A DNA stretch of 64,000 nt from RYN-230 sp963834705 (GTDB lineage: Bacteria; Actinomycetota; Actinomycetes; Streptosporangiales; Streptosporangiaceae): NCBI GenBank assembly GCA_963834705.1, contig CAWICV010000003.1, forward strand, positions 22,586 to 86,585, given 5' to 3'. Shown piece after piece: positions 16,050-23,958 of this stretch (position 1 is its first letter; each line of letters starts with the position of its first letter). The notes beneath the pieces were generated by a model. That model was not told the DNA's origin, made no database searches, and was given only the letters and a program-made list of their open reading frames with translations. The position numbers and the translations under genes are program-made.

Positions 16050-16541
16050 ATGACGGATGTGAATGGCGGCAACGTCGCCGTGATCGTCTACCGTGAGGAC
16101 GAAGCCTGGGATACCGGGGTCTTGCCGGTCCGGCTGACCGGGGATCTGGCTGGCCTGATCCACGCGCTGCGCCAGCAGCCAAGCATGGGCGGCACGATCG
16201 GGCTGGTGGCGGTGGGGGACGACTTCTTCGTCGCGCTCCGGCTGCTGGGCGGGCAGGTGTCGGTGTTCCTGTCCGACCTGACCGCGGCGGTGGACTGGCC
16301 GCTGGCCCGGCAGGTGCTGGAGTACCTGGACATCCCGATCCCCGGCGAGGACGATCTGGACCAGGTGCTGCCCGCCGGGGACATGTCTATCTTCGCCGAC
16401 CTCGGCGTGGATGAGATGGACCTCGGCGCGCTCTCCGGCGACCTGGACCTGTTCCCGGACGAGGCACTGGCCAGCATCGCGCGCAGGCTCGGCTTCGGGC
16501 CGGCGCTGGACCGCGCGCTGGATGCCGCGCTCGGGCCCTGA
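16050..16541 (+). CDS. tRNA adenosine deaminase-associated protein
   Basis: This 163-residue acidic protein belongs to the actinobacterial family found next to tadA. It has an N-terminal alpha/beta region (VAVIVYREDEAWDTGVLP), a central strand-rich segment ending in FVALRLLGGQVSVFLSDLTA, and an acidic C-terminus rich in Asp/Leu. Molecular role is not established; the name comes from gene neighbourhood. ATG 16050 follows GAGGTGGG; an in-frame start 12 nt upstream is less well placed. It ends 6 nt before tadA, so both are on one transcript. Confidence 0.85.
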   Translation: MTDVNGGNVAVIVYREDEAWDTGVLPVRLTGDLAGLIHALRQQPSMGGTIGLVAVGDDFFVALRLLGGQVSVFLSDLTAAVDWPLARQVLEYLDIPIPGEDDLDQVLPAGDMSIFADLGVDEMDLGALSGDLDLFPDEALASIARRLGFGPALDRALDAALGP

Positions 16542-16547
16542 GCCAGC

Positions 16548-17057
16548 ATGGCCACCGGGTACCTGGCCAGCTTCGAGCCCGCGATGCGCGCCGCGCTCGA
16601 AGAAGCGGCCCGGGCCACGTCCCGGCAGCCCCCGGACGTGCCGGTGGGCGCGGTGCTGCTGAACAGTGCGGGCGAGACCATCGGCCGGGGCGGCAACCGG
16701 TGCGAGGCGGACAACGATCCCACCGCGCATGCCGAGATCGTCGCACTGCGCGCGGCCGGCCGGGCGGCAGGCGGCTGGCGGATGGATGGCTGCACGCTGG
16801 TCGTCACCCTGGAGCCATGCACGATGTGCGCCGGGGCGGTGCTGGCCGCCCGGGCGGCCCGGCTCGTCTACGGTGCCGCCGACCTCCGTGCCGGGGCCGC
16901 GGGGTCGCTGTGGGACGTGCTGCGCGACCGCAGGCTCAGCCAGCGGACCGAGGTCATCGGCGGGGTGCTGGCCGCCGAGTGCGCCCGCCCACTGCAAAAG
17001 TTCTTCGCCGGGCGGCGCCGGGCGGCCGACTTCGGTGCGCCGGGCTTCGGTCAGTAG
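16548..17057 (+). CDS. tadA: tRNA(adenine34) deaminase
   Basis: TadA converts wobble A34 to inosine in tRNA-Arg(ACG). The 169-residue cytidine-deaminase fold has the zinc ligands and catalytic glutamate in H61-A-E63 and P90-C91-T-M-C94, and VPVGAVLLN at the N-terminal strand. The C-terminus FFAGRRRAAD is basic, as expected for tRNA contact. It follows its associated-protein gene by 6 nt, and a tRNA-Ser gene starts about 40 nt after its stop. Confidence 0.95.
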   Translation: MATGYLASFEPAMRAALEEAARATSRQPPDVPVGAVLLNSAGETIGRGGNRCEADNDPTAHAEIVALRAAGRAAGGWRMDGCTLVVTLEPCTMCAGAVLAARAARLVYGAADLRAGAAGSLWDVLRDRRLSQRTEVIGGVLAAECARPLQKFFAGRRRAADFGAPGFGQ

Positions 17058-17095
17058 CCCCGGCCCAGTGCCGCCGGTCAGGTAGGCTCAGCGCG

Positions 17096-17182
17096 GGTGG
17101 AGTCGCCTAGTGGCCGAGGGCGCACGCCTCGAAAGCGTGTGAGGGGGCAACCCCTCCGTGGGTTCAAATCCCACCTCCACCG
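17096..17182 (+). tRNA. tRNA-Ser (anticodon CGA)
   Basis: The 87-nt gene has an acceptor stem GGTGGAG/CTCCACC, a D arm GCCTAGTGGCCGAGGGC, an anticodon stem CACGC/GCGTG around the loop CTCGAAA (CGA at 17130-17132), a long class II variable arm (GGGGGCAACCCCT) and a T arm GTGGGTTCAAATCCCAC. The discriminator is G, typical of serine tRNAs. CCA is not encoded. It reads UCG codons. Confidence 0.97.
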
Positions 17183-17299
17183 CCCATCCGGGACCGGCCC
17201 GGCCGCCCTGGCCAGGCTGGTGTCCCGGCTACGTCATGTGTGGCCAGCTGCGGGGACTGGTAGGTGCACCGCCAGGACGGCCAAGGCTGAGGGAGTCGA

Positions 17300-18547
17300 G
17301 TGCTAGAGCCGCAGAGCACCGTGCTGTTCCTTCTGCTCCTCGTGGTCTTCGCCGGCCTGGTCGCCTGGATGGCGCTGGCCCGGCAGCCGGTGTTCCGCGT
17401 GCTCGCGGCCTGCCTGGCCTTTATCCCGGCCATGCTGTTCGGTGTGGCCGCGGTCAACAAGTACTACGACTACTACCAGACCTGGAACGCGATGGCCGCC
17501 GACCTCGGCGGCCAGGGCACCACCCAGGTCGCGTCGGCGCCCACCATGGACCGCGCCTCGGCCCGGCAGATCAGCGCCATCCTGGGCCGCGAGGTGAACC
17601 TCAAGGCGGCCGCCGAGCACGGGCAGACCATCCGGATGACCGTGCCGGGCAAGCTCAGCCACCTGAGCCGGACCGCATACATCTACCTGCCGCCGCAGTA
17701 TTTCCGGGCTGGGTACAGCCGGTTCCGCTTTCCGGTCATCGAGCTGTTCCCCGGGTTCCCGGGCACCCCACTGGACTGGATCGACGTGATGGGCTTCACC
17801 ACCGCCTACGCCGCGCTGCTGGCCGACGGCGTGGTCAAGCCCGCGGTGCTGGTCATGCCGGACACCAACGGCGGGACGCGGATCTCGCTGCAGTGCCTGA
17901 ACGTGCGGCACGGCCCGCAGGACGCCACCTACCTGGCCGAAGACCTGCCCAGCTACCTGCCGACCGTGCTCCGGGTCCAGCCGTCCGGGCCGGCCTGGGG
18001 CGCGGCCGGCTACTCGGAGGGCGGGTACTGTGCGGCCAACCTGGCCCTGGTGTACCGGCTGCACTGGGGTGCGGCCGGCATCCTCAGCGGCTACTTCTCT
18101 CCGGGCCGGGATCAGCTCGGCAACCCGCCGCGGCTGGTCGATCCGTTCGGCCACAACCAGCACGCACGCCGCGAGAACACGCCGCGGCTGCGCATCGCCG
18201 ACCTCCCGGTCAGCGACTCGATCCCGCAGTTCTGGCTGGGCGTGGGCAGCCGGGATGTGCTCGGGCTGCGTGATGCGCACAACTTCCAGCGGCTGCTGGT
18301 CGCCCGCCAGCCCACCGCCCGGCTGGACATCGTGCCCGGCGGCGGGCACACCATGGCCACCTGGCGGGCCCTGACGCCCGCCCTGCTGGAATGGATGACG
18401 CCGCTGCTCACCCAGGCCGCGGAGCACCCCTCGCAGTTCGAGCAGCTCGGCAAGGCGCGGGCGGCGCACACCCGGCCCAACCACAAGGCCCCGGTCAAGG
18501 CGGCCGGTCGCGGCTCAGTCCGCGGTCAGGCCACTCCGCCGGCGTGA
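17300..18547 (+). CDS. membrane-anchored esterase, alpha/beta hydrolase (mycolyltransferase-like esterase family)
   Basis: The 415-residue protein has two N-terminal membrane helices (about 7-27 and 32-52) and then an extracytoplasmic hydrolase domain of the putative esterase/antigen-85-like type. Visible are IYLPPQYF, the oxyanion segment FPGFPGTPLDW, the nucleophile elbow GYSEGG (Ser239) and the terminal histidine in PGGGHTMATWR. A GTG start at 17300 follows GAGGGAG. The substrate is unknown; relatives act on acyl chains of cell-surface lipids. The final 33 nt overlap the convergent VapB-like gene. Confidence 0.88.
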   Translation: MLEPQSTVLFLLLLVVFAGLVAWMALARQPVFRVLAACLAFIPAMLFGVAAVNKYYDYYQTWNAMAADLGGQGTTQVASAPTMDRASARQISAILGREVNLKAAAEHGQTIRMTVPGKLSHLSRTAYIYLPPQYFRAGYSRFRFPVIELFPGFPGTPLDWIDVMGFTTAYAALLADGVVKPAVLVMPDTNGGTRISLQCLNVRHGPQDATYLAEDLPSYLPTVLRVQPSGPAWGAAGYSEGGYCAANLALVYRLHWGAAGILSGYFSPGRDQLGNPPRLVDPFGHNQHARRENTPRLRIADLPVSDSIPQFWLGVGSRDVLGLRDAHNFQRLLVARQPTARLDIVPGGGHTMATWRALTPALLEWMTPLLTQAAEHPSQFEQLGKARAAHTRPNHKAPVKAAGRGSVRGQATPPA

Positions 18548-18859
18548 CGGCACGGCCTGGTCGCCGGCGTCCAGGTCGAGCACCCGGGCGTGCAGCACGG
18601 TGCGCTGGTGCAGCGCCGCCCCGAGCGCGCGGTGCAGGCCGTCCTCCAGATAGAGCTCACCGCGCCACTGGATGACGTGCGGGAACAGGTCACCGTAGAA
18701 GGTGGAGTCCTTGTCCAGCAGCAGCCGCAGGTCCAGCACGGCCTTGGTGGTGATGAGCTGATCGAGCCGGACCGGCCGCGGCGGCACCTCGGCCCATTCC
18801 CGTGTGGTCCGGGCATGATCGGGATAGGGCCGCCCCTCCCCGACCTGCTTGAAGATCAC
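18515..18859 (-). CDS. VapB-like conserved actinobacterial protein
   Basis: This is a 114-residue protein starting at a GTG with VIFKQVGEGRPYPDH, followed by PPRPVRLDQLITTKAVLDL, STFYGDLFPHVIQWRGELYLEDG and LHRALGAALHQRTVLHARVL. This sequence type is widespread in actinobacteria and is often labelled a VapB-type antitoxin. No toxin gene is next to it, so an antitoxin role is doubtful. The GTG 18859 start leaves out a poorly protein-like upstream extension. A perfect 17-bp inverted repeat lies 34 nt upstream. Confidence 0.7.
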   Translation of the reverse strand: MIFKQVGEGRPYPDHARTTREWAEVPPRPVRLDQLITTKAVLDLRLLLDKDSTFYGDLFPHVIQWRGELYLEDGLHRALGAALHQRTVLHARVLDLDAGDQAVPSRRRSGLTAD

Positions 18860-18892
18860 GGCTTGAGTGTAGTTGAGGGCGGCCAGAAAGGG

Positions 18893-18933
18893 GCAGATGC
18901 TGCCGCCAGCCCGCATCTGGCGGCAGCATCTGC
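18893..18933. repeat. perfect 17-bp inverted repeat
   Basis: GCAGATGCTGCCGCCAG (18893-18909) is mirrored exactly at 18917-18933 around a 7-nt spacer. It lies between the start of the VapB-like gene and a decayed transporter fragment. It could be an operator for the leftward gene or a transcription barrier for the fragment. No T-tract follows on either strand. Confidence 0.7.
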
Positions 18934-18948
18934 GTCTCGGGTGACCAG

Positions 18949-19404
18949 TTGGCGTGGCCATGCTGCCGGCTCCCCGCCGACGTCGGCACCGTGGCCACCC
19001 GCGCTGGTCCTCCCGGGAATGGCACGGACCCGGCGGGCATCTGGTTCACCGGGAAGGCCCCGCCGGCCGACGCCGGTGTCGCGTCGGCCAGCGTGAACAC
19101 CGGGCAGCAGCTCGGCGGGTCGGTCGGCACCTCGCTGTTCAACACCATCGCGACCAGCGCGACCACGGCCTACCTCACCGCCCAGCTAGCGGTGACCCAT
19201 GCCCGGCCGAGCCATGCGCTGACCGAGCAGGCGCTGGTGCATGGCTACGTCCGGGCGTTCTGGTGGGCAGCCGCGATCTTCGTGGGCGGCGCCATTCTGG
19301 CCGGCCTGCTGTTCCGCCGCGGCCCGCTGGCCCAGCAGGAGAGCCAGACCCGGGCGGCCGCGGTGACGGCCGGAGCAGCCGAGCCCGGCCCCGTGGTCCA
19401 GTAG
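18949..19404 (+). pseudogene. C-terminal remnant of a DHA2-type MFS drug transporter
   Basis: From about 19060 the frame matches the end of EmrB/QacA (DHA2) transporters: ADAGVASASVNTGQQLGGS, GTSLFNTIATSATTAYL, an amphipathic loop, a last membrane helix (FWWAAAIFVGGAILAGLLF) and a cytosolic tail. The preceding 12-13 helices are absent and the upstream part of the frame is not transporter-like, so this is a deletion remnant. It ends next to a 19-nt tandem repeat. Confidence 0.75.
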
Positions 19405-19446
19405 AGCCCCCGTGGTCCAGCAGAGCCCCCGTGGTCCAGCAGAGCG
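19391..19446. repeat. three tandem copies of a 19-nt unit
   Basis: The unit CCGTGGTCCAGCAGAGCCC occurs three times in a row (first copy with T for C in CAGTAGAG). It spans the stop codon of the transporter remnant, suggesting slippage duplication after the gene lost function. Confidence 0.85.
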
Positions 19447-19549
19447 ATAGTGCAGTTGTGCAGTAGTCCTACACGGGGGCTGGCCGCGGCCAGTGCCTCT
19501 GGCCGCGGCCACCCCGGTCGCCCGCCCTGCTCCCCTCCTGGGACTGCGG

Positions 19550-20419
19550 TCAGCAGCGGCCCGCGTATGCCCCGCTGGTGAATGTGGTCCACGGCGACCA
19601 GTTGGTGCCGTCCGCGGACATGATGACCGCGGCCCGGGCGTTGCCGTACGGGTCGTAGGTGGATAGTGCGCCGTTGACCGGGTTGATCTGCCAGTAGCCG
19701 CGTTCCCCGACGGTTCCGGTGGCGAACTGATTTCCACCGGACTCGGCCATCGCGATGGATGCCGCGGCGACCTCGGCCGCCGGTGACCCGCCGGCGGCCA
19801 GCCAGAGCTGCTCCAGGCCGGTGCAGCTCAGCGTGCCGGACAGGCTGGTGGTGGTGGCGGCCTGGCCGGTGTCGCCGGCCGCGGTGTCGCTGGCCGCGGT
19901 GTCGCTGTCCGCCGTGGTGGAACTGGCGTGTCGCGGGGTGTATGCGGTGGTGCTGATCCCGGCCGGCAGGTGTCGCGGCAGCCGGAGTTGCTGGCCCACG
20001 TAGATCAGGCTGGGATCGCTGATCTCCGAGTGGTTTGCCGCGAACAGCCCGTGCCAGTCGTCGGCGCGGCCGTAGAAGCGCTGGGCGATCCCGGACAGGG
20101 TGTCCCCGGCGCGCACCGTATACCTGTGGCCCGCGCCGCTGCGGGTGGCATCGCTCTGGCTGGCTGGATGGGCCGGGAGCATGGCCGCGTCCAGCCGGGC
20201 GGGCACACTGTGCTCGGCCGTGACCGCTGGCTTCGCGGTAGCGGATCCGTGGATCTGCGGGGCCGCGGTGGCGATGGTGCCCACGACGACAACGGCAGGC
20301 GCCGCCTTTCCCGCCGTCTGGGCCACTTTCTCCACCTGCGAGGGGGCGGTGTGCTGCCCGGTCCGCCTGATCTTCCGTCTCCTGCGATGCCTGGGTACTG
20401 AACTCACAAGGCTCCTCAT
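19550..20419 (-). CDS. secreted LysM / lysozyme-like cell-wall hydrolase
   Basis: The 289-residue protein has a very basic N-terminus (RHRRRRKIRR), a hydrophobic signal or anchor helix (about 41-53), a LysM domain (about 99-147, HRYTVRAGDTLSGIAQRFYG to VGQQLRLP), a Ser/Thr/Asp-rich linker with repeated DTAA, and a C-terminal transglycosylase/lysozyme-like domain with catalytic-type Glu226 in IAMAESGGNQ and ERGYWQINP. It is predicted to bind and cleave peptidoglycan outside the membrane. The 238 bp upstream hold no riboswitch that I can recognise. Confidence 0.85.
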   Translation of the reverse strand: MRSLVSSVPRHRRRRKIRRTGQHTAPSQVEKVAQTAGKAAPAVVVVGTIATAAPQIHGSATAKPAVTAEHSVPARLDAAMLPAHPASQSDATRSGAGHRYTVRAGDTLSGIAQRFYGRADDWHGLFAANHSEISDPSLIYVGQQLRLPRHLPAGISTTAYTPRHASSTTADSDTAASDTAAGDTGQAATTTSLSGTLSCTGLEQLWLAAGGSPAAEVAAASIAMAESGGNQFATGTVGERGYWQINPVNGALSTYDPYGNARAAVIMSADGTNWSPWTTFTSGAYAGRC

Positions 20420-20657
20420 GCCGGGGTTCGCCCGATTACTAGGCATTCCCGCACCGTTCGCCGGGCCGGACGGTCCATTCCACCGGCAGGATGCCAGCCG
20501 CCGAGGGCCGCCCGCAGTGAAACCGCACACTGAGCACACTCGGGCTTCCGGAGGCATGAACAGGCATGAATCACGCGTATCGCCACATGCCATTGTCACC
20601 TTTGGCCGCACACTGCACGGCTGGCTCACCGAGTGCCCCAGGGCACCAGGGTGACGG

Positions 20658-21260
20658 GTGGCTCAGCCAGAATGGCGAACGATGGATGCTGCCTGGCAGC
20701 CGCCCGCGCCGGCCGGCTCGTGGACCGTGTCGCGGCGCCTCGTGCTGCGCCCGGTGCCCTGGGACGCGGTGCAGGCGATCACCGCGGGCCGCAGGCTACC
20801 CGGCTGGGCCGACGACTATCCAGCCGAGGGTGACGCCGTGATCGCGGGCCTGCTGTTCCGGGCGGGCCCGGCCGCCTGGCCCGGGGCCAACCAGGCCTGG
20901 GGACACCGGCAGGTAGTGGAGCGGGCTACCGGCCTGGTGGTAGGCGGGATCGGTTTCGCCGGCCCGCCCGGGGCGGCAGGTGAAGTAGAGCTCGGCTACG
21001 GCATCGTGCCGTCCCGGCAGGGCCGCGGGTACGCCACCGAGGCGGTGGCGGCCATAGTCGCGGTGGCCTGGGCCGACCCAGTGGTGGAAGCGGTCGTGGC
21101 CAGTACTGCCCCGGGCAACCAAGCGTCCCAGCGGGTGCTGGAGAAGTCCGGTTTCTGGCTGGTGGCCGGGGCAGACGACCAGGACGGGGAACTGCGCTAC
21201 CGGATGCCCCGCCCGGGCGGCCCGGACGATCGGCTGGGCGGCTGGCCGGGCCAAGGTTAA
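20658..21260 (+). CDS. GNAT family N-acetyltransferase
   Basis: The 200-residue protein has the GNAT fold of RimJ/RimL-type enzymes: a strand LVLRPVPWD, then VVGGIGFAGPP, VELGYGIVPSRQGRGYATEA (acetyl-CoA-binding motif A, with R-Q-G-R-G-Y-A), and the later NQASQRVLEKSGF. It would acetylate a protein N-terminus or a small amine; the acceptor is unknown. The GTG at 20658 has a weak ribosome site, and ATG 20682 is an equally plausible start. It lies 22 bp ahead of the GAF gene. Confidence 0.85.
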   Translation: MAQPEWRTMDAAWQPPAPAGSWTVSRRLVLRPVPWDAVQAITAGRRLPGWADDYPAEGDAVIAGLLFRAGPAAWPGANQAWGHRQVVERATGLVVGGIGFAGPPGAAGEVELGYGIVPSRQGRGYATEAVAAIVAVAWADPVVEAVVASTAPGNQASQRVLEKSGFWLVAGADDQDGELRYRMPRPGGPDDRLGGWPGQG

Positions 21261-21282
21261 GATCCCCACGGGGGGAGAGACC

Positions 21283-22032
21283 ATGACCAGCCCGGATGAC
21301 GTGCTGCGCGAACTAGGCGAGCTGGCCACCGCGCTCGGCCCGGCCATCCGGCCTGCCGGGACCGAGGAACTGCTGCGGTCGCTGGCCGAAACGGCGCGGC
21401 AACTGTTCGGCGCGGCCGCCTGCTCGCTGGCCATGCTCAGCGCCGATGAGTCGGAACTGCGCTACACGATCGCCGCTGGCGCGGGCGCCGATGAGGTGAC
21501 TGGGATGCGGATCCCGTCCTCCCAGGGCATCGCCGGCTGGGTGGTGCAGTCCGGGCAGCCGATCGCGATCAGTGACCTGACCAGCGATCCGCGCTTCTCC
21601 CGGGAAACCGCCGAGCAGACCGGGTATCTCCCGCAGACCATCCTGGCCGTGCCGGTACAGACCGCGCAGCGCATGCTCGGCGTGATCAGCCTGCTCGACC
21701 GCGACGCGCGACGGCCGGCCGCGGAGCAGGACATGGCACTGCTCTCGCTGTTCGCCGACCAGGCCGCGCTGGCCCTGGCCGGTGTCGAGGCGTTCAGCAG
21801 CCTGGGCCGGGTACTGCTGGCCGCACTGGCCGACGCTGCGGCGGGCGCCGAACTCGGGCGCGCGCTGCGCCAGGCCGCCGGCCAGCTGCCCGACGGCGAC
21901 CAGGACCTGGCCGAACTAGCCGCCACGTTCGCCGCCCTGGCGCGGCGCGGCGCCGCCGAACGCCGGCTGGCTCTGGCGGTACTCAGGGACGTAGCCCAGT
22001 ACGCGGAGAGGCGGCCGCCACGGCATCGCTAA
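21283..22032 (+). CDS. GAF domain protein
   Basis: This is a 249-residue cytosolic protein with one GAF domain (about 30-170). It includes the helix LAETARQLFGAAACSLAML, the core IPSSQGIAGWVVQSGQPIAI with SDLTSDPRFS, and LAVPVQTAQRMLGVISLLDRD. The C-terminal third is helical and alanine-rich. GAF domains bind cyclic nucleotides or other small ligands, which fits a neighbourhood rich in cNMP proteins. A strong GGGGGGAGA precedes ATG 21283. It runs directly into the subtilisin-like protease gene, forming a GAF-protease-CRP set. Confidence 0.85.
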   Translation: MTSPDDVLRELGELATALGPAIRPAGTEELLRSLAETARQLFGAAACSLAMLSADESELRYTIAAGAGADEVTGMRIPSSQGIAGWVVQSGQPIAISDLTSDPRFSRETAEQTGYLPQTILAVPVQTAQRMLGVISLLDRDARRPAAEQDMALLSLFADQAALALAGVEAFSSLGRVLLAALADAAAGAELGRALRQAAGQLPDGDQDLAELAATFAALARRGAAERRLALAVLRDVAQYAERRPPRHR

Positions 22033-22145
22033 GACCGGCATGGAGTGATGCCTTCGCGGCAGCGGCGCTGCGCCCAGTACCCCGGATCAACCTGCCCATC
22101 GACAAGGACTGGGCCTGGGGCGGTGCGTCCGGGGCCGGGGTCACC

Positions 22146-22853
22146 GTGGCCGTGGTGGACAGCGGCATCGACGCCGCCCACCCCGCGGTCGGCCGGGTGG
22201 ACCGCGCGATCGGCTGGCGCTGGGACGCCGACCGGGCCGAGGCGGTGAGCGCCGAGGGGGCCCATGAGGATCTGTTCGGCCACGGCACCGCGTGCGCCGG
22301 GATCATCCGGCGGGCGGCCCCGGACGCCACGCTGTGGTCGGTCCGGGTGCTGGGCAGCCGGCTGACCGGCAAGGGAGTGGTCTTCGCGGCCGGCCTGCGG
22401 TGGGCCATCGCCCAGGGCGCGCGGGTGATCAACCTGTCGCTGAGCACCAGCCGCGAGGACTACGCAGAGCTGTTCCACGACATCGCCGACGAGGCCGCGT
22501 TCGCTGGCGTGGTGCTGGTCTGCGCGACCAACAACGTGCCGGCCCCGACGTATCCAGCCCAGTTCTCCTCGGTCATCTCGGTGGCCGCGCACGACGGGCA
22601 GGAGCCGTTCGCACTGGACGCCAACCCGGCCCCGCCGGCCGACTTCGGTGCACCCGGGATAGACGTTGAGGTGCCCTGGCTGTCCGGCGGCAGCATCGTG
22701 GCCACCGGCAACTCGTTCGCCGCGCCGCACGTCACCGGGCTGATCGCCCGGCTGCTCAGCAAGCACCCGCGGCTCACCCCGTATGAAGTCAAGACCGTGC
22801 TGCGCGCGGTGGCCAGCAATGCCGTGGCCGGGGCGGCCCGCGATGACGGCTGA
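22146..22853 (+). CDS. subtilisin-like S8 peptidase (start uncertain)
   Basis: The frame encodes a compact serine protease without signal peptide, so it is probably cytosolic. From GTG 22146 the triad is Asp5 (VVDSGID), His46 (GHGTACAG) and Ser190 (GNSFAAPH), with the oxyanion Asn in CATNN. Protein-like sequence continues upstream in frame (RINLPIDKDW, SGAGVTVA) to about 22020, but no ATG, GTG or TTG exists there, so the real start is earlier by a non-canonical codon or by shifting from the GAF gene. The stop overlaps the CRP gene by 11 nt. A regulated processing role is inferred from neighbours. Confidence 0.8.
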   Translation: MAVVDSGIDAAHPAVGRVDRAIGWRWDADRAEAVSAEGAHEDLFGHGTACAGIIRRAAPDATLWSVRVLGSRLTGKGVVFAAGLRWAIAQGARVINLSLSTSREDYAELFHDIADEAAFAGVVLVCATNNVPAPTYPAQFSSVISVAAHDGQEPFALDANPAPPADFGAPGIDVEVPWLSGGSIVATGNSFAAPHVTGLIARLLSKHPRLTPYEVKTVLRAVASNAVAGAARDDG

Positions 22854-23529
22854 GCTGACCGCCGTGCTGCGGCAGACCGGCCTGCTGGGCGCGCTGCCCG
22901 CCGCGGACCTGGCGGTCATCGCCGCGGCGGCCCGGCTGCGCACGTTCCGCCGTGGGCAGGTGGTGTTCAGCACCGGCGACCCGGGCGACACGCTGATCGT
23001 GGTGGTCTCCGGGCGGGTCAAGGTGGTGGTCCGCTCGGCCGATGGGGCCGAGCTGACGTTGACGGTCATCCAGCCCGGTGGCGTGTTCGGCGAGATCAGT
23101 ATCGCGGACAGCGGCCCCCGGTCCGCTGACGCGCAGACCCTGGAGGAGAGCCGCCTGCTGCTGATCCCGAGCGAGACGGTCCAGGAGGTCTGCGCGCGGG
23201 TGCCTGCGCTGACCCAGGCCCTGACCAGTTCCCTGGCCGCGACGCTGCGGCGGCTGACCGAGGCCACCTCCGACCTCGTCTTCCTGGATCTGCCCCGGCG
23301 GGTGGCTAAAGTGCTGCTCGGCCAGCCGCGGGGCGACGACGGCCAGATCCGCAGCACGCTGCGGCAGGAGGAACTTGCCCACCAAGCGGGCAGCACCCGG
23401 CAGAGCGTGAACGCCGTGCTGCGCGGGTTCGAGCGGCGCGGCTGGATTCAGCTGCAGGACCGCGCCGTGACCGTGCAGCAGGAAGTCGAGCTCAGCCGGT
23501 TTGCGCGCGACGAAATGTCGGCAAGGTGA
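22843..23529 (+). CDS. CRP/FNR family transcriptional regulator
   Basis: The 228-residue regulator has an N-terminal cyclic-nucleotide-binding barrel (about 20-125: LRTFRRGQVVFSTGDPGDTL, GGVFGEISIADSGPRSADA) that keeps the Gly-Glu and Arg of the phosphate-binding cassette, a long dimer helix, and a C-terminal winged helix (about 165-215, RQEELAHQAGSTRQSVNAVL). It lacks the FNR cysteines. It overlaps the protease gene by 11 nt, so the GAF, protease and CRP genes form one unit. The neighbouring cyclases are the obvious source of its ligand. Confidence 0.9.
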   Translation: MTAELTAVLRQTGLLGALPAADLAVIAAAARLRTFRRGQVVFSTGDPGDTLIVVVSGRVKVVVRSADGAELTLTVIQPGGVFGEISIADSGPRSADAQTLEESRLLLIPSETVQEVCARVPALTQALTSSLAATLRRLTEATSDLVFLDLPRRVAKVLLGQPRGDDGQIRSTLRQEELAHQAGSTRQSVNAVLRGFERRGWIQLQDRAVTVQQEVELSRFARDEMSAR

Positions 23530-23629
23530 CAGTCAACGTGTCGGCTGGCTGACTGACGGCCAGCCCGGGGTGGGCCACGCTGGGGAGAGCTGGACATTCC
23601 GCAAGGCGCGACCATAGGGGAGGAAAACC

Positions 23630-23824
23630 ATGACCGAGCAGAACCCGAACCCAGACATCGCCGACGACGACACTGAGGGCCACGCCCGGGCACGCGCCGC
23701 CGCCGACGACCCGCGGCGGGCCGACGAGATGGCTGACGACGTCGAGGGCCACACCAGGCGTCCCGCCATGGACAGCAGCGACGACGAGGACGACGTCGAG
23801 GGCCACTTCAGGAAGCCGCGCTGA
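23630..23824 (+). CDS. 64-residue acidic peptide with repeated DD(T/V)EGH motifs
   Basis: A strong ribosome site (GGGGAGGAAAACC) precedes an ATG opening a very acidic 64-residue peptide. It contains three evenly spaced motifs, DDTEGH, DDVEGH and DDVEGH, each followed by basic or aromatic residues (ARAR, TRRP, FRKP). There is no membrane segment or signal peptide. The repeat-core layout next to a protease gene resembles a modified-peptide precursor, but no obvious modifying enzyme is adjacent. It could instead be a small metal- or partner-binding protein. I recognise no named family. Confidence 0.7.
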   Translation: MTEQNPNPDIADDDTEGHARARAAADDPRRADEMADDVEGHTRRPAMDSSDDEDDVEGHFRKPR

Positions 23825-23840
23825 GCCAGCCGCCTTCAGG

Positions 23841-23876
23841 GGCAGGCCGGCCTGCCGCTGGGCAGGCCGGCCTGGG
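23841..23876. terminator. repeated GGCAGGCCGGCCTG palindromes
   Basis: The 16-bp perfect palindrome GGCAGGCCGGCCTGCC (23841-23856) is followed within 4 nt by a second near-copy (GGCAGGCCGGCCTG, 23861-23874). They start about 17 nt after the peptide gene stop and can form a stem of either copy or a larger hairpin, so they probably end that transcript. Confidence 0.5.
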
Positions 23877-23945
23877 CGTGCCATACCCGCACATGTGCCG
23901 CTTCTTGCCGATTCGTGGGGCTGGGCGAAACCGAAGTTCCGGTCT

Positions 23946-23958
23946 TAAGGTTGCCTGG
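23946..23958 (+). promoter_or_regulatory. -10 element for a leaderless cyclase mRNA
   Basis: TAAGGT at 23946-23951 lies exactly 6 nt before the GTG start of the first cyclase, and no Shine-Dalgarno sequence is present. The second cyclase gene has TAAAGT at the same 6-nt distance. This spacing puts the transcription start on the start codon. Confidence 0.55.

Noticed and set aside
17096..17182. tRNA-Ser as an integration site
   Set aside because: No integrase gene or second copy of the tRNA 3' end was seen downstream.
20420..20657. Possible c-di-AMP (ydaO) riboswitch upstream of the LysM hydrolase
   Set aside because: Such elements often precede cell-wall hydrolase genes in actinobacteria, and GGGCGAACCCCGG is faintly similar, but the other conserved blocks are missing from the minus strand.
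21283..23529. Interpretation as a defence (anti-phage) operon because of CRP, protease and nearby cyclases with STAND ATPases
   Set aside because: CBASS-type systems use CD-NTase enzymes and known effectors, not class III cyclases with TPR; no effector nuclease or phage-defence hallmark is present in the window.
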